Positions 32,129 through 43,600 of a stretch of 64,000 nucleotides of DNA are shown here, piece after piece. Numbering within the stretch: the stretch's first letter is position 1; each line of letters starts with the position of its first letter. Source of the stretch: Auricularia sp. M13. Taxonomy: Eukaryota > Basidiomycota > Agaricomycetes > Auriculariales > Auriculariaceae. Made by a program: the position numbers and the translations under genes. Under the pieces are notes generated by a model. The model was not told where the DNA came from and searched no databases. It was given only the letters and a program-made list of their open reading frames with translations. Location of the stretch: contig CM073193.1 of assembly GCA_037042915.1 (NCBI GenBank), positions 7,006,001 to 7,070,000 on the forward strand. The letters run 5' to 3'.

Positions 32129-33892
32129 CTAGCTGAGAACACTTGGACTCCCAGAGTAGACCTTGTTCGAATACAAGACTTTGTCAAATCGCTGCCCAAG
32201 AGGTGCCACGTCGTAACCCTTCAGGAGGACGCGACGTAGATCCAGTATACGGCATCGGTGGGCGTGTAGGACGTTGTCAACGAAATTCAAGACGTCGTCT
32301 ATCAACACATAGACGAAGACCTCGCTCGTCTCGAGCACGAGTGTCTCCAATTCAGGAAACTCGAGCGGCTTGCCCAACAAAGGCTGTGTTCGGTGCGCGC
32401 TTCTGGAAACGAGTTTGATGTTGATGACGAGTTTAGCAAGAGCGGTGAAGTACCCTCTAGCTAGATAAGGCACGAGCAGGTCCCATAAGGACAGTGAGAT
32501 CCTGAGGAACTCCGCCCCCGCGGAGAACCGCCCGTTCTCGAATAAGACATTGACTGCATGGTTACTGCTCGGATCGCAGGCATAGGGCTGCTTAAGCTCG
32601 ACGAATCTACGGGTGTAGCCTGTTTGACTATCCTGAACGGAGATATTAAAGAAGTCGCCTCCGTCTATCAGAGCGATGACGAACGGATGGCGCAGACCAG
32701 CAAGGAAGTCGTTGGCAGCATCATCACTGGGCGGCGTGTGCATGGTTATAACAGGGATGTGGTCCCACATTGGCAGTCGACTGACGAATTCGTCTCGGGC
32801 TTCAAGATCAGTCTGCAGTTCGAGGCTATCAAGCCGTCCAAGTCCGTCCAAAGCAGCCGTCGACCACGATCTTCCGAGTTCAAGTCTAACACAGCTGATG
32901 GATAAGCTTCGAAGATTTGGGCAGATTTCGAATAGGTGGGCGGGGGACAGCTGAGTAGCTGTATAGATCAGCCGCAAATGGCGCACGTTCGCGAATGCAG
33001 GATATCCTAGGGTTCCAAGCGAGGTCTCAAATTTTACATCCTCGATGCACACATCCTCGAGCTTCCCTGGCAGGTTGCCGAATATCCACGGATTGAGCGG
33101 GACATTAGCCATGACGTCGGGAGTGTACAATTTCAGGAGAAAGCTGGTCAACTCGGGCGCAGGGTTGTTCAACACAGCCCAGAGTGAGCGAATGTAGAAT
33201 AAGCTGAGACGAATGTGTAGCTTCTGCACGGTAGGCATCATGGCCGCCAGCAGATCCATCAGCCTGGTCTGTATCAACCGCTGAGGGCATTCGATGTCGA
33301 TGGTCAACGAGAAGGGACGGCCCATGGTTTGACCCAGACGAGCTGCCAGAAGTTCCAAAGATCCCAAGGTGGCAGATCTGGCCTCAATATTCTGCCAGAA
33401 GACCGGATGGTCGATGCCCTGGTCGCGCCAGCGCACGCAGACTTGTGCAGCCGTGCGAACGCTCTCGAATTCGAGAAATGAGAATATATAGCTGATTGAC
33501 TCGGCGGGCAGGTTGTGAATATGCTGTCTTCCGAGGCTGAGCGAGAAGAAGCCGTAGGTGATGAACCGCCAGCGAGCGCAGGTCCGCGCAACGTTGCGCA
33601 AGTCGGCCAAGTCGAGCAGGCCGAACACACGCTTCATAATATACCAAGGAAGAACGGAAACACGGGACACTTTGTCTAGGGCTGCAATTAAGTCTGATCC
33701 AAGGATGTGCCAACGAATGCACACTTGGGCAGCGCGTCGGAGGTGGCGGGCGTCCAAGTATGCGAGCACGCGCCGGATGATATCGGCGGGCAAGTCATCG
33801 ATATGGTACGGCCAGAGGCTGCCGCGTAAGATTGTACGCGCGAGTGGCAAGGCCGATGCCGTCGATACGGTTGGCTCAATGCGCGAGTGCAT
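32129..33892 (-). CDS. F-box protein with three consecutive F-box motifs, single exon
   Basis: 587 residues with no intron. Three F-box-like units follow one another. Unit 1 (about residues 33-64) is LPADIIRRVLAYLDARHLRR then AAQVCIRWH. Unit 2 (80-112) is VLPWYIMKRVFGLLDLADLR then NVARTCARWRF. Unit 3 (126-158) is LPAESISYIFSFLEFESVRT then AAQVCVRWRDQGIDHPVFW. Units 1 and 3 share AAQVC-RW. Unit 3 has the full ending with HPVFW, typical of functional F-boxes. The rest is leucine-rich (LEDVCIEDVKFETSLG, HLFEICPNLRSLSISCVRLE), as in substrate-binding parts of basidiomycete F-box proteins. Presumed Skp1 adaptor; substrate unknown. The repeated boxes suggest internal duplication. Confidence 0.83.
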   Translation of the reverse strand: MHSRIEPTVSTASALPLARTILRGSLWPYHIDDLPADIIRRVLAYLDARHLRRAAQVCIRWHILGSDLIAALDKVSRVSVLPWYIMKRVFGLLDLADLRNVARTCARWRFITYGFFSLSLGRQHIHNLPAESISYIFSFLEFESVRTAAQVCVRWRDQGIDHPVFWQNIEARSATLGSLELLAARLGQTMGRPFSLTIDIECPQRLIQTRLMDLLAAMMPTVQKLHIRLSLFYIRSLWAVLNNPAPELTSFLLKLYTPDVMANVPLNPWIFGNLPGKLEDVCIEDVKFETSLGTLGYPAFANVRHLRLIYTATQLSPAHLFEICPNLRSLSISCVRLELGRSWSTAALDGLGRLDSLELQTDLEARDEFVSRLPMWDHIPVITMHTPPSDDAANDFLAGLRHPFVIALIDGGDFFNISVQDSQTGYTRRFVELKQPYACDPSSNHAVNVLFENGRFSAGAEFLRISLSLWDLLVPYLARGYFTALAKLVINIKLVSRSAHRTQPLLGKPLEFPELETLVLETSEVFVYVLIDDVLNFVDNVLHAHRCRILDLRRVLLKGYDVAPLGQRFDKVLYSNKVYSGSPSVLS

Positions 33893-34963
33893 GGTAGAAG
33901 TTGGTGGTGGATGTCAAGGCTCAAAAGCAGCCGGCCAGTAGCTCCGCTGCAAGCCTGCACAGGCATGGCGACTGGACAGCTATCACAATTTGAAGGTTTT
34001 AAGCTGGGCAACCGGGTCCTTGGGTGTTGATCAGCTCGCTGGAAACGCGCGCGACAGGAGCTACTTTATCGCGTAGTGGAAGTCCTTTGCTGAAACTGGT
34101 TTATCCTGGTGTTAACGAACGATCGTAGGCCGTACCACGTCGCAGTTCTGGTCTCATGACAGTAGCATGCTCTTCTGACTCTGAGCGCCGGCACCCAGTT
34201 GCTGTCCTGACCGCAGTGCTGGCATATCCTGAACTTCCAACCACCATGATCGGCGTTTTTAACTCTACATGTCCCTCCGGGCCTAGCAACTCTCCTGGGT
34301 GAGTCGTGGAGGACCCTATGGCGACCGAGTCGCCGGTCATTCTAACGTCATTCCAACGCTACGCTAGAGGAGCGTCGAGTACCCCAATCCAGTGCATCAG
34401 CTTCGGATAGGACACTTGCATACGTTCATCCCCTCCTGTACGAAGATATCATAGCACTGGAGACACCACCGTAGTCAACCCATCAGTCACTGCTGCAAGC
34501 CCTCAGTTACAGTATGATTGTAGTGGATAGGTCCTTTCCTTCTAAGTACGCTGGAACGACTCCTCGGATGACTTTAACTTGATGGAGACGCTCACCAAAT
34601 ATTCAAACCACCACCAATCCTCTGTTTTTCAACCGATGTCTCTAACGACGAAAAGAGTGAAACAACGTCGGAAGAACGAGAACCAAAATCAATGAAGGCG
34701 CGGGGACGCGCGCGGCCTCCTCGCGTCTCGCCGTAGGTGCGACGCGAGCACCGCGCTCCGTCAATCCGAAGCAGTCGGGCGTGGGATGGGGCGGGGGAAG
34801 TAGAAACAGGAACGAAGCGGGGAACCAGAGACCGAGACTTAGTACAACTACTAGGAGACCAGGCGGATGCTTAAATACGGCGGGCGATGATTACGGTGCT
34901 ACAATGCGTTGGCGGGCGGCGTCAAGTCGTCGTCACGGTGCGTGGAGGTTGGGGGCGTGGACT
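33893..34963. other. about 1.1 kb intergenic
   Basis: Upstream of the triple F-box gene and downstream of the repeat-bearing secreted protein gene. A 79-codon minus frame at 34101-34340 has no motif. The plus-strand frames starting at 34781 and beyond are antisense shadows of the next gene. No TATA box, tRNA or transposon signature found. Confidence 0.45.
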
Positions 34964-36643
34964 CTACTTGCGCGCGACGCGAGAGCGCGATGCGGGCGAG
35001 AAAGAGCGACGCGTCGCCTTGGGCTTGGGCGCGGCGAACTGTCCGCGGCCACGGCCCTGCCCACGTCCGCGACCTTGGCCTTGCTGGCCGTTGTTGCCTG
35101 CGTTCGCGTTGCCTGCGCCAGCGTTGCCACCAGCGTTGGCATTGCCGCCAGCGTTGGCATTGCCGCCAGCGTTGGCATTGCCGCCAGCGTTGGCATTGCC
35201 GCCAGCGTTGGCATTGCCGCCAGCGTTAGCATTTCCGCCTGCATTAGCGTTGTTGTTGCCACCGTTGCCACCAGCCACGACCTGGAACTGTATCACAAAG
35301 CTTATGAGTTACTTGAAGGCGTGAGAACGATGATCGAACGAACCCGAATGCAATCCTCAGTCGACGCGCGCTGAGCGACCGGAGGAATGATCGGTGTGTG
35401 GTTCGCCGACGAGCCAAGGGTGCATGCACGATAGAAGCCTGCCTTGAGACCACCGACAGCGACGGTGCTCATGACGCCGTTGTTGTCAGCGGGGTCGTTC
35501 AAGCCCTTGAAGAACACGAAGTCCTAGGAGCGTTATTAGCACAGCACATGCGGTTCAAATAAGTACCTACCTGCGGGTCCTTCGGCTCGGTGTCGTCGAG
35601 GCTGTTGATCGCGTTGACCGTGATGTGCTGGTGACCAATGAGGATGCCGTTGTCGTTCAGTTGTTGCGGCGCCGCGTAGTAGGTGAGCTGGGCGTTCGTG
35701 AACGAGCCGGTCTGGATATTTCGGACTTTGACTTGGAAGTTGATGTCCGTAGCCTCCTGGATGGTGTCGCCGTTCTTCGGGAAAAGGACCATCGCGGACG
35801 GCATCTTGTCCTTGGCCATGATCTCACCCATGATGATACCGTTGCAAGAGCCAGCGAAGATCTGCTGGCCGTTGGTCAATGCAAGATTGGGCTTGGTGGC
35901 GCAGTAGTTGATACTATAGATTATTATAAGCGACTGATACGTAGACTGCGAAGGGCTGGGAAAAACATACAAGTTGTTGGTCGACGTCAACGACTCAACC
36001 TGGCCGGGAGTCGGGTCCTCCTGACCAGTGCGGGCCGACCCAGGCTGCACGAGGTCGGGCGAGAGCTCGAGCACGCTCTGCAGCTCGTCTGCGGTCAACT
36101 GGGTCACCTAAGACGGAATAATGAACATAGAGGACTCGAAAACTCAAGAGTACGCACCGGCTTGTTGCCGTTGTTGCCCCCCGCGTTAGCATTGTTGCCA
36201 GCGTTGGCGCCGTTGTTGCCAGCAGCAGTGCTGTTGTTCCCGGCGTTTGCGCCGTTTCCAGCGTTTGCGCCGTTGTTTCCACCAGCGTTGGCACCAGCAT
36301 TGGCACCAGCGTTGGCACCAGCGTTAGCACCATTGTTTCCACCGGCAGCGGCGCCGCCATTGCCAGCGTTGGCGCCCTGGTTCTGATTTCCCTTGTTCCC
36401 GCCCTTGCGACCGCGGAACACATTTGCTGTCGACACGGGCTGGGGATTACGTCCGATAAGCAACTGATTCATCCGGGGGAATGGAAAAATATCAAGACTC
36501 ACGATGGCTGCCGCTGCCGTCTTCTTCGGCTGGACCTTCAGAGGGGTCAACCGCGGGAGGGTGCCTGCCTTCTGCGGTGCCGCAGTGACCTGAAGGATGG
36601 GGAGAAGAAGTGCAAGAGTAGAAAGAGCAAATGTGAGCTGCAT
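34964..36643 (-). CDS. secreted Asn-Ala-Gly-rich protein (paralogue of the gene at 37961)
   Basis: Signal peptide MQLTFALSTLALLLPILQVT-AAP. A low-complexity region of Asn, Ala and Gly follows (NAGANAGANAGANAGGNNG, about residues 85-165), then the core also found in the neighbour: ELQSVLELSPDLVQPGSA, SLTSTNNL, INYCATKPNLALTNGQQIF, GSCNGIIMGEIMAKDKMPSA, GSFTNAQLTYYAAPQQLNDN, GHQHITVNAINSLDDTEPKD, FVFFKGLNDPADNN and FYRACTLGSSANHTPI. The C-terminus is a second repeat (GGNANA units, 35131-35256) and a basic GRGRGQGRGRGQFAAP/SRSRVARK end. The core family occurs widely in Agaricomycetes and, as I recall, is often mislabelled 'ribosomal protein S17'; its role is unknown. The repeat ends suggest a cell-wall or extracellular matrix protein (inference). 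Five or so introns. Confidence 0.8.
35131..35256. repeat. 18-bp coding tandem repeat
   Basis: Five exact copies of CAGCGTTGGCATTGCCGC start at 35131, 35149, 35167, 35185 and 35203, followed by two diverged copies to about 35256. On the minus strand each encodes Gly-Gly-Asn-Ala-Asn-Ala. The perfect identity of the central copies points to recent copy-number change. Confidence 0.92.
36172..36385. repeat. imperfect coding minisatellite (Asn-Ala-Gly)
   Basis: Units such as GTTGGCACCAGC and GTTTGCGCCGTT recur across about 200 bp and encode NAGANAGANAG and GANAGNN words in the N-terminal half of the secreted protein. They are less regular than the 18-bp array at 35131. Confidence 0.75.
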
Positions 36644-37960
36644 CTTGAGAGCTAGTGCTTGGGATTGAAAGAGAGGGTGATCGTTGGAATGAGCGAAAGT
36701 TCGATAACGGAAGAGGCTGCTCCTTCAAGGATGTCTGTGGCGCCAGTGAGCCCCCCGCCGAGCCGCAATGCACAAAAGCCCCCGGGACGAGACGAGACAT
36801 ACGTTGGATCAGGCAGGAATGCTCAGCAGACCCACAAAGAAGAGTAGAAAAAACTGGTAGAGACCAGAAAGGTGGTGGTGGTACTGGACCAAGGTGGGCG
36901 CGCTGAATCACAGAAAACGAGGGTCCGCTTATAAGGCGGTAATCCGCTTTGGTGATGGCGGCTGTTGCCATCACGCTACTACTGCACAGCGCCTGCTCGG
37001 TGTACCTCCTCATCCCCATCCCACATCTCAGCCATCGTACAGCCCTCGCGCAAGATCGCGCAGACTCAGCAACTGCAGCCGGACGCCGTTAACCGTGGGG
37101 ACAAACACCAAACTGCAGGCTGCAAGTCGTCCGGCGCCGTTACCCGACAGCATGCATGGCAACGATGCAAGTTACCAAGGTTCTTGAGGTATTTTCGCCT
37201 AGATCGTCGATGAAGAGCAAGACCGACTGAAGAGAAGCGATGACGACGAGCACACTCTGGGTACACCAACCACAGTCCAGCCTCGAGTATTATTGTCATT
37301 CTCGCAGACATTCAGCACACGCAACCTGTCTGCGCGACTGCGATTTCTACGATATGTTGTGTCAGATCTAATCGCGTACAGAGTTGGCCTCATACCATTA
37401 GTACGCGGAAAATTCGTTATATGAGCAGACATATCCTTTGCTGCGCGCAGCGTTCGCTCAGGACGCTGAACATTTGAGGGCGTGCTGTCGTCGTCGCCAT
37501 CTAACGCCAAAGGTCGCCACAAAGGTATGACCATTGACAGAAATCTGTCATCATGGACCCGATTACCGGATCACGTAGCCAGCGCGTATGTGGACTTGCC
37601 AATCTTGTCAGTCCATCTTTCTTTCAGCTAACAGCAGACTGACTGATTAGCATTGCCCACAGGACCCACAGTAAACACTGCACCTTTCAATGAGCTACTT
37701 CGCCTTTCTTGGTAATCGTGAAGCATGTTTTGGCACGGGCGACCGCCGGCTATGGTTAACCCCACTGGATTCCTATGTCGTATTTCACGCAATGAACTAC
37801 GGAATATACGACAACACGGTGAGATCTCCTATCCTACTACAGTACCGCCTAACCAGAGCAAATGCCGCGCCCGCGTCGATAAATATCATGTGCCCCACCA
37901 AAGTGAAATCAATCCGCGGCGAAGATTGTCGCTGCGGGTCAGCGTCTCATGCTCCCTGTC
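36644..37960. other. 1.3 kb between the paralogous secreted-protein genes
   Basis: Promoter of the 34964-36643 gene plus the 3' flank of the downstream paralogue. A minus-strand TATA-like CCTTATAAGCGG at about 36927-36938 sits some 290 bp upstream of the ATG at 36643. Frames up to 175 codons overlap it but are Ser/Pro/Cys-rich without motif and look like chance. No remnant of a further paralogue was seen. Confidence 0.5.
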
Positions 37961-38945
37961 TTACGCGCGGCCAGACGGGCGACCGAAGCGGGACCGACTG
38001 CGGCCGCCCTTGGTCCTCACGGGCGCTGTCGGCTTGACGTTGACTTGTGCGCCGTTAGAGCCCTTGACCGAGAGCACCGGCTTGGGCGCCGTGTCGTTAG
38101 CCCCGCCCGACGTCACCTGGAAGTACGTGCAGTCGTCCAGAGACGCGTGCTGAGCAACAGCGACCAGCGCAGGCTGGTGGTTCGCCGCGCTGTTGATGGT
38201 GCAGGCGCGGTAGAAGCCCGGGTCAAATCCGCCAGGCGCGTCGGCGGTCAGAATGTCGTTGACAGCAGGGTCGTTAAGGCCCTTGAAGAATGCGAAAATG
38301 GTCGGGTCGGCGGGCTCGGAGTCCTGGAACGACGAGACCTTGTTGACAGTGATGTGAGAGTGGGCAAGGAGGATTCCTTGTGCGTCCGCCTGCTGAGGAG
38401 CCGCGAAGTAGTTGAGATTCGCGTTCACGAAGTTGCCGGTGTGCATGTTCTGCGGTCTACTTGAGCAAATCGCTCGTTTCCTGGTCAAACAAAGAGATGG
38501 CGTACCCGAACTTTGACCTTGAACGTGACGCTTGTGCCGGCTGCGATCTGGTCGAGGTTGGCAGGCGAAATAATCTTCGCGCTCGGCATCTTGTCTTTCG
38601 CAATGATTTGTCCCATAGGCGTCGGGTTGCACGACCCGGTAATAATCTGCTGCCCGTTCGTCAGCGGCAGGTTGGGCAACGTTGCGCAGTGGTTGATGCT
38701 ATGTGCGATCGTTGCATGAGCACTAGGGGACAATCACCATGAAAGAAATTGGCTTACAAGTTGTTCGTCGACGTGAGAGAAGCCACCTGACCCGCAACGG
38801 GCACCGCTTGGCCATCCTGAGCAAGACCTGGCTGGACCTGGTCCGGGCTGAGAGTGAGAGAAGACTGGAGGTCTTCCCCTGCTGCCTCAACAACGGCGGC
38901 GGCGACAAGAACGAAGAGAGCAGAGAGTGTGGCGGTGAACTTCAT
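37961..38945 (-). CDS. secreted protein, paralogue without Asn-Ala-Gly repeats
   Basis: Signal peptide MKFTATLSALFVLVAAAVVE-AAG, then EDLQSSLTLSPDQVQPGLAQ, SLTSTNNL, an intron, INHCATLPNLPLTNGQQIIT, GSCNPTPMGQIIAKDKMPSA, SPANLDQIAAGTSVTFKVKV, a second intron, NMHTGNFVNANLNYFAAPQQ, HSHITVNKVSSFQDSEPADP, FAFFKGLNDPAVND, GFYRACTINSAANHQPALVA and CTYFQVTSGG. The basic end GGRSRSRFGRPSGRA stops at 37961. Same core and same intron positions as its neighbour at 34964, so the two arose by tandem duplication. The spacer after the signal peptide is short and repeat-free. Secreted; function unknown. Confidence 0.82.
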
Positions 38946-40606
38946 GGTGAGATGGATGGGCGTAAGAGTAGTATAAACGAAAGATGTCGCGCGTAGCGGA
39001 GGACAGTGAGTTCCGTCAAGGAATTAGCTAGGAGGTGCCGTCAGAATTAAAAGGGAGTATAAAGGAGGAGCGTACAGATTGAGCTAGGAAAGCAGGAGTG
39101 CGCAGCAAACCTGAGCCGTGAGGAATCCCGCTGGGAGAGAAAGTGAGCCGGGGTGGAAAGGTGCTCGGTAAAGATTGCGCATATCTGCAGCTAGATTTAT
39201 AGCAGGATGTGGCTGGGTGGAGACATGACATGAGACGGCTGGCGCGACGGTGGACAGGGCCACATTGGCGGTGTTTCTTGGAGACTAATGTAACGGGTAT
39301 GGCACATGCTTTGATTGGCAGATCAGCGTATGCGAAGCGCTGTGGCCCGGCGTTTTCGGCTGGGTGGCTTCCCGGGTTTCCGTCGTCGTCGCGTTGCAGT
39401 AGTTCAGAGCATGGAGATTGTACGAAGTATGTGGAACCTTCACACAGTTGCTATACTTTATACCCGAGCTAGGGTTGGTTCGCATCGAGGATCGTGTAGA
39501 GCTAGGCTCGTGACGTGCGGTGCATTCGCCGCATGGCCGCACTTGCGGCTGCGGTTGCGGCCTCTATTATATGCAGCAAGCCGGGTAACCCACTGCTCAG
39601 CTGCGCTGCAGTTGTGCTCCTCTGTCCTTGGCCAACAGTTTGACTGGCGCCATCCATGCTCTAGGCTCTCTGAATCCTTGTGCAAGTCCTGATCAACAAG
39701 ATCGCTGCCTGGACGTACGCATCTTCGGGTATTGCACATGCCTGACACGAACGCCTAACGGCCAAAATCGCGCATCGCAACACGATTCAAGTCCGGACGA
39801 GAGCCATCCGCTTACTGCCACAGACTGACTTGAACGATGTACGTTTCACTTCACGGCTCAGCGCGCCGTGACCTGTGAAGTACTTGCTCCGGCATGGCGG
39901 TCGTGCTAGTGTGGCAACCGTTGAAGACGGCAGGTACGGGAAGAGTTTATCCCACGTGACGACTGTACAACCCTTACTACTGGCATAGTATGTGGGGGTA
40001 GTATGTGGCTGCAACGTGCAGTAACATGCGGCGTGCGGAAGATCACCTGAGCTGCAGCATGGAGCTGCATCACCAAACACTGGTCTGGATACCTGAGTGG
40101 TGCTTTCTGCTCATCTCAGCCACTGATCCTCAAGAGGATGTGTTATAAGTGTAGGTCGCAGCTCAGATTGAATCGCTAACTATCACGGCCGGGGTCTGGT
40201 GGTGGTGCACATTAAGGTCGGCAGCGACTACATCACACATCGTGAGACTGGTGGCAACTTGTCACTCCGGCAATCACCGAACGAACACTGTACAGCGCAT
40301 CATTTGAGCTTAGACCGAAGAATAAACTTAGACCTTGTCGGATTATGCAGAAACGCTCTGCTTTATTCTGCCATATATGACGAAAGTACAACGGCGTTTG
40401 ACCGTGCGGATGTGGGGGAAGGGAAGGGAAAAGGGCGCGTATGAGTTGTTATGCTTGGAATGGTGTATAGTCGTACAAGATAAGAACAACCGTACCGAGA
40501 AGATTTTTTGTAGGTTTATGCTGTTTTCAAGGAGTGAGGAGTATATGCGAGATGGGGAAGGAAAGAGCGAAACAAGCCGGGTGCATATCCTTGAGCGCAT
40601 TTATCT
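38946..40606. other. 1.66 kb intergenic
   Basis: Upstream of the paralogue at 38945 and downstream of the NBR1-like gene. A minus-strand TATA-like GCTATAAATC at about 39194-39203 lies about 250 bp before the 38945 start. The other frames (about 70-125 codons) are motif-free. No repeat or RNA gene recognised. Confidence 0.45.
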
Positions 40607-43600
40607 CTAAGCCTCGTCAGCTGATGCGCTATCGTACAAGACGACGTAGTCGTCGCCGTCGGTGTTATTGCGCGCAGTCGGCGCAGGAGGCGGGTTGGGA
40701 AGCAGCCGGCGACCCTCCTCCCATTCTTCGTCGCTGTCCTCGGTCAGATCGACTAGCGACACCGAACCGTCCGACCCATCATCAGACTCGGTATCGGAGC
40801 CGCTCAGCGTGCGTGGCGTCTCGGGGACGGGCGACGAAGCGTCGTTAACCGTGGACGGAGCAGCGATGGGTGCGGACGACGGCATGATGATGCTCGATGC
40901 CGCAAGAGACCGGTCCGAGTCGTTTTCCGGCTCGATGACAACAATGCTGGATGAAAGCGTTAGACAGAACTAAGAAGGACAAAGGACAAGGGCAACTCAC
41001 TCGCACCAGACGCGATGGCCGAAGAAGTTGCCGAGACCGTCGCTCAAGCGCCAGAATCCAATGTACCTCCCAGGCACGTCGGGAGCTTTGATATCGGCAG
41101 CGACGACATCGACACGGCCGCCAGGAGCAACAGCGCCGACGTGGTAGCGCATCGGCGACTCGTCGTCGCACGCCATCCTGAAGCCGGCAACGTACACAAG
41201 CTCGGTGTCCGCGGGCCACGCGGTAGAGCCTTCGTTGGCCATCAACCAGCTCTTGACGAACTCGGCGCCCGGCGGGAAGACATGGCCGTCTTCGACGTTG
41301 TTATTGGAGATGAACGTCGCAACGAGCTGCGGCGCGGACTCGGTGGGCGACCGGACGAGCGGCGATACCTCGAACAGCTCTGAAACGCGAGACTTGCGCG
41401 CCAGGGAGACCGGTGGTGCCGCCGGCTGCTCCGTCTCATCGATGGGCTCGGACTCCTTGCTGCGGGCCTCAACAGGGATGATGATGCTATCGTCCTTCAG
41501 CACCGGGTCCTCGGCAGGCACGCTGGGGAAAGCGCGCTCAGTTGCACGCGCCACGAGCTCCGAGAACGTCATGCTGCTGCTCGTAGACGAGACGGGCTCG
41601 ATGGGCGGCAGAGCCCACTTGGTATCGTCGCTGGGCTCACGCGGATACACATCGCCGAGCGAGAAGAACGGCACGGGTGTCGCGGGCTTCGAAGCCGTGA
41701 CCGATTCGGGCTCCTCAACCTCAACCTCCTCGCGCGGGGGCTCCGGCAGCTTCGGGCTGGAACGGTTGGGGACCTGTTCAAAAAGGCGGCGGACCTCCTC
41801 TTGGGTCATGCGTCTCGGCTCGCGGGGCCCATCCTCCGAGTTGTCGCTCTGGTCCTCGTAGTACTGCTCCTGCTCAAACAGCCTGCGAACCTCCTCTTGC
41901 GTCATGCGACGCTTGCCTTTATCCTTGTTGGCAGTGTCACGCTCTTCCCAGTCCTTCTTCATCTCCTTCTCGACCTCTATCATGGCGGCACGGTAAAGCC
42001 TCTCGGCCTCCTCGTCCACGGGAGTGCGCTGCACTGTCTCCTGATGCGAGAGGAAATCGAAAGTCGGCGGCGGCGAGCTGCGTATGTAGCCCTGGAGACT
42101 CGGCTCGAAGTGAGCGCGCGCCTCGGCAGGCGTGATGAAGTTGGTAGGCTCGGGGTCGCTGAAGGGGTCCGCGAAGGGACGACGGTCAAAGTCCGGCTGG
42201 CGCGAGAATCCAGGATTCCAGAGTTGGCTGAACCTCATGAAAGGCTTCTCTGGCACAGCTGGAGCTGTGGTAGGCGGCGACGGCGGCGGCACGACAGACG
42301 ATGTGCGCGTCGGCGCCAGGACGGGAATCGAGACGATGGGCATTGGCGGGGTAGGTGGCATGACCGGGGTAGGCGGCAACGGCGCAAACGACGATACGAC
42401 CGGGAACGGCGGAAGGGGGCGCGAAAGAACTGTGGGGGGCTGCAAGTCATGGCGGAACACAGGTGGCGGCTGTACCGGCGCTGAAAAAAATGGAATCGGC
42501 GGTGAGGGTACCCTAACCGGGGACGCGGGACAGGCGAAGCGAGCTGCAGCGGCGGGAGCACGGGCGAAACAAACAAAGCAGGCGACGGAGGCCTCACCGG
42601 CTCCAAAGGCGCCACGTAAGCGTACCCAGTGCGCTCAGCCGCTGGCGCCGGTGCATTGCGCATAATGGTGGGGATGACCGTAGCCGAGTTCGTGATCTTG
42701 AGCAAGGGATGCGTATCCGGGTGGACCTTGATAGGCAGCGCCTCGCAGTTGGCACAAAGGTCGAAGTCCTCGCAGTTCGCGTGCATGCACTTGTAACGAA
42801 CACCGTTGATGGCGACGCCGCACGAATCGCACGTTGCGAAGTGACGAACGGAGGAAACCGCCGGGCTGCCTGACTGTGAAGAGAGTGAAAATATCAGTGA
42901 GCGCGCTAAACCATCAAGCAGCGACATACGTTGAGGAGCTGGTCCTTGCTTGTGATCTTGACGAAGCGATGGCCGGGGTGCTGCTCGGGGACGATGGCGT
43001 AGCAACTGTTGCACGCATCCCAGTCGGGGCAGTCGAGGCACTTCCACCTAACCCCAATGACGCGCGAGTCGCACAAGTCGCAGGTCGCGTTGTGCTCAAC
43101 CTGCACTGCGCCAGTCGCAGCTGCAGCTACAGCGGCGCGTTGTTCCTGCGCAGCACGCGATTGTTCCCGGACGACACGCTGGTGCTGAGCAGCGAGATGC
43201 GTGTGAACAGCACGCTGCGCCTGAGCGTCGACGATTTCGCGAGCATCAGAACCGATAGCACCAAGCTCGTTGACCAGTGCATCGAAGCGGCGGCGGAGGT
43301 TGTTGTCGACACCATGGATGGATGCGCCAGCAAAAGTGTCCCTCGCAACGCCTGCCTCGCGGGCAACTTCATCGGCCGCCGTAACATCCGCACGCGCAGA
43401 TGCACGGGTAGCCACTTCGCGTAGCTTATTGATGACCGCCTCGAACGCGTTGAGCATGTTTGCGAACTCATCGCTGCGCGATGATCCTGCTGGTTCGGCT
43501 ACCTGCGGATTGAAAGATCGTCGACGGTGTGGATGACGATCCTGTCCGGCTTGCAGAGCGTGAAGAAGCGGTGCGACGGGTTATGGAAGCCGCGCATGCC

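Noticed and set aside
34781-35374. Plus-strand frames with SVGIAA-type repeats
   Set aside because: Antisense shadows of the GGNANA repeat and core of the secreted protein gene on the minus strand.
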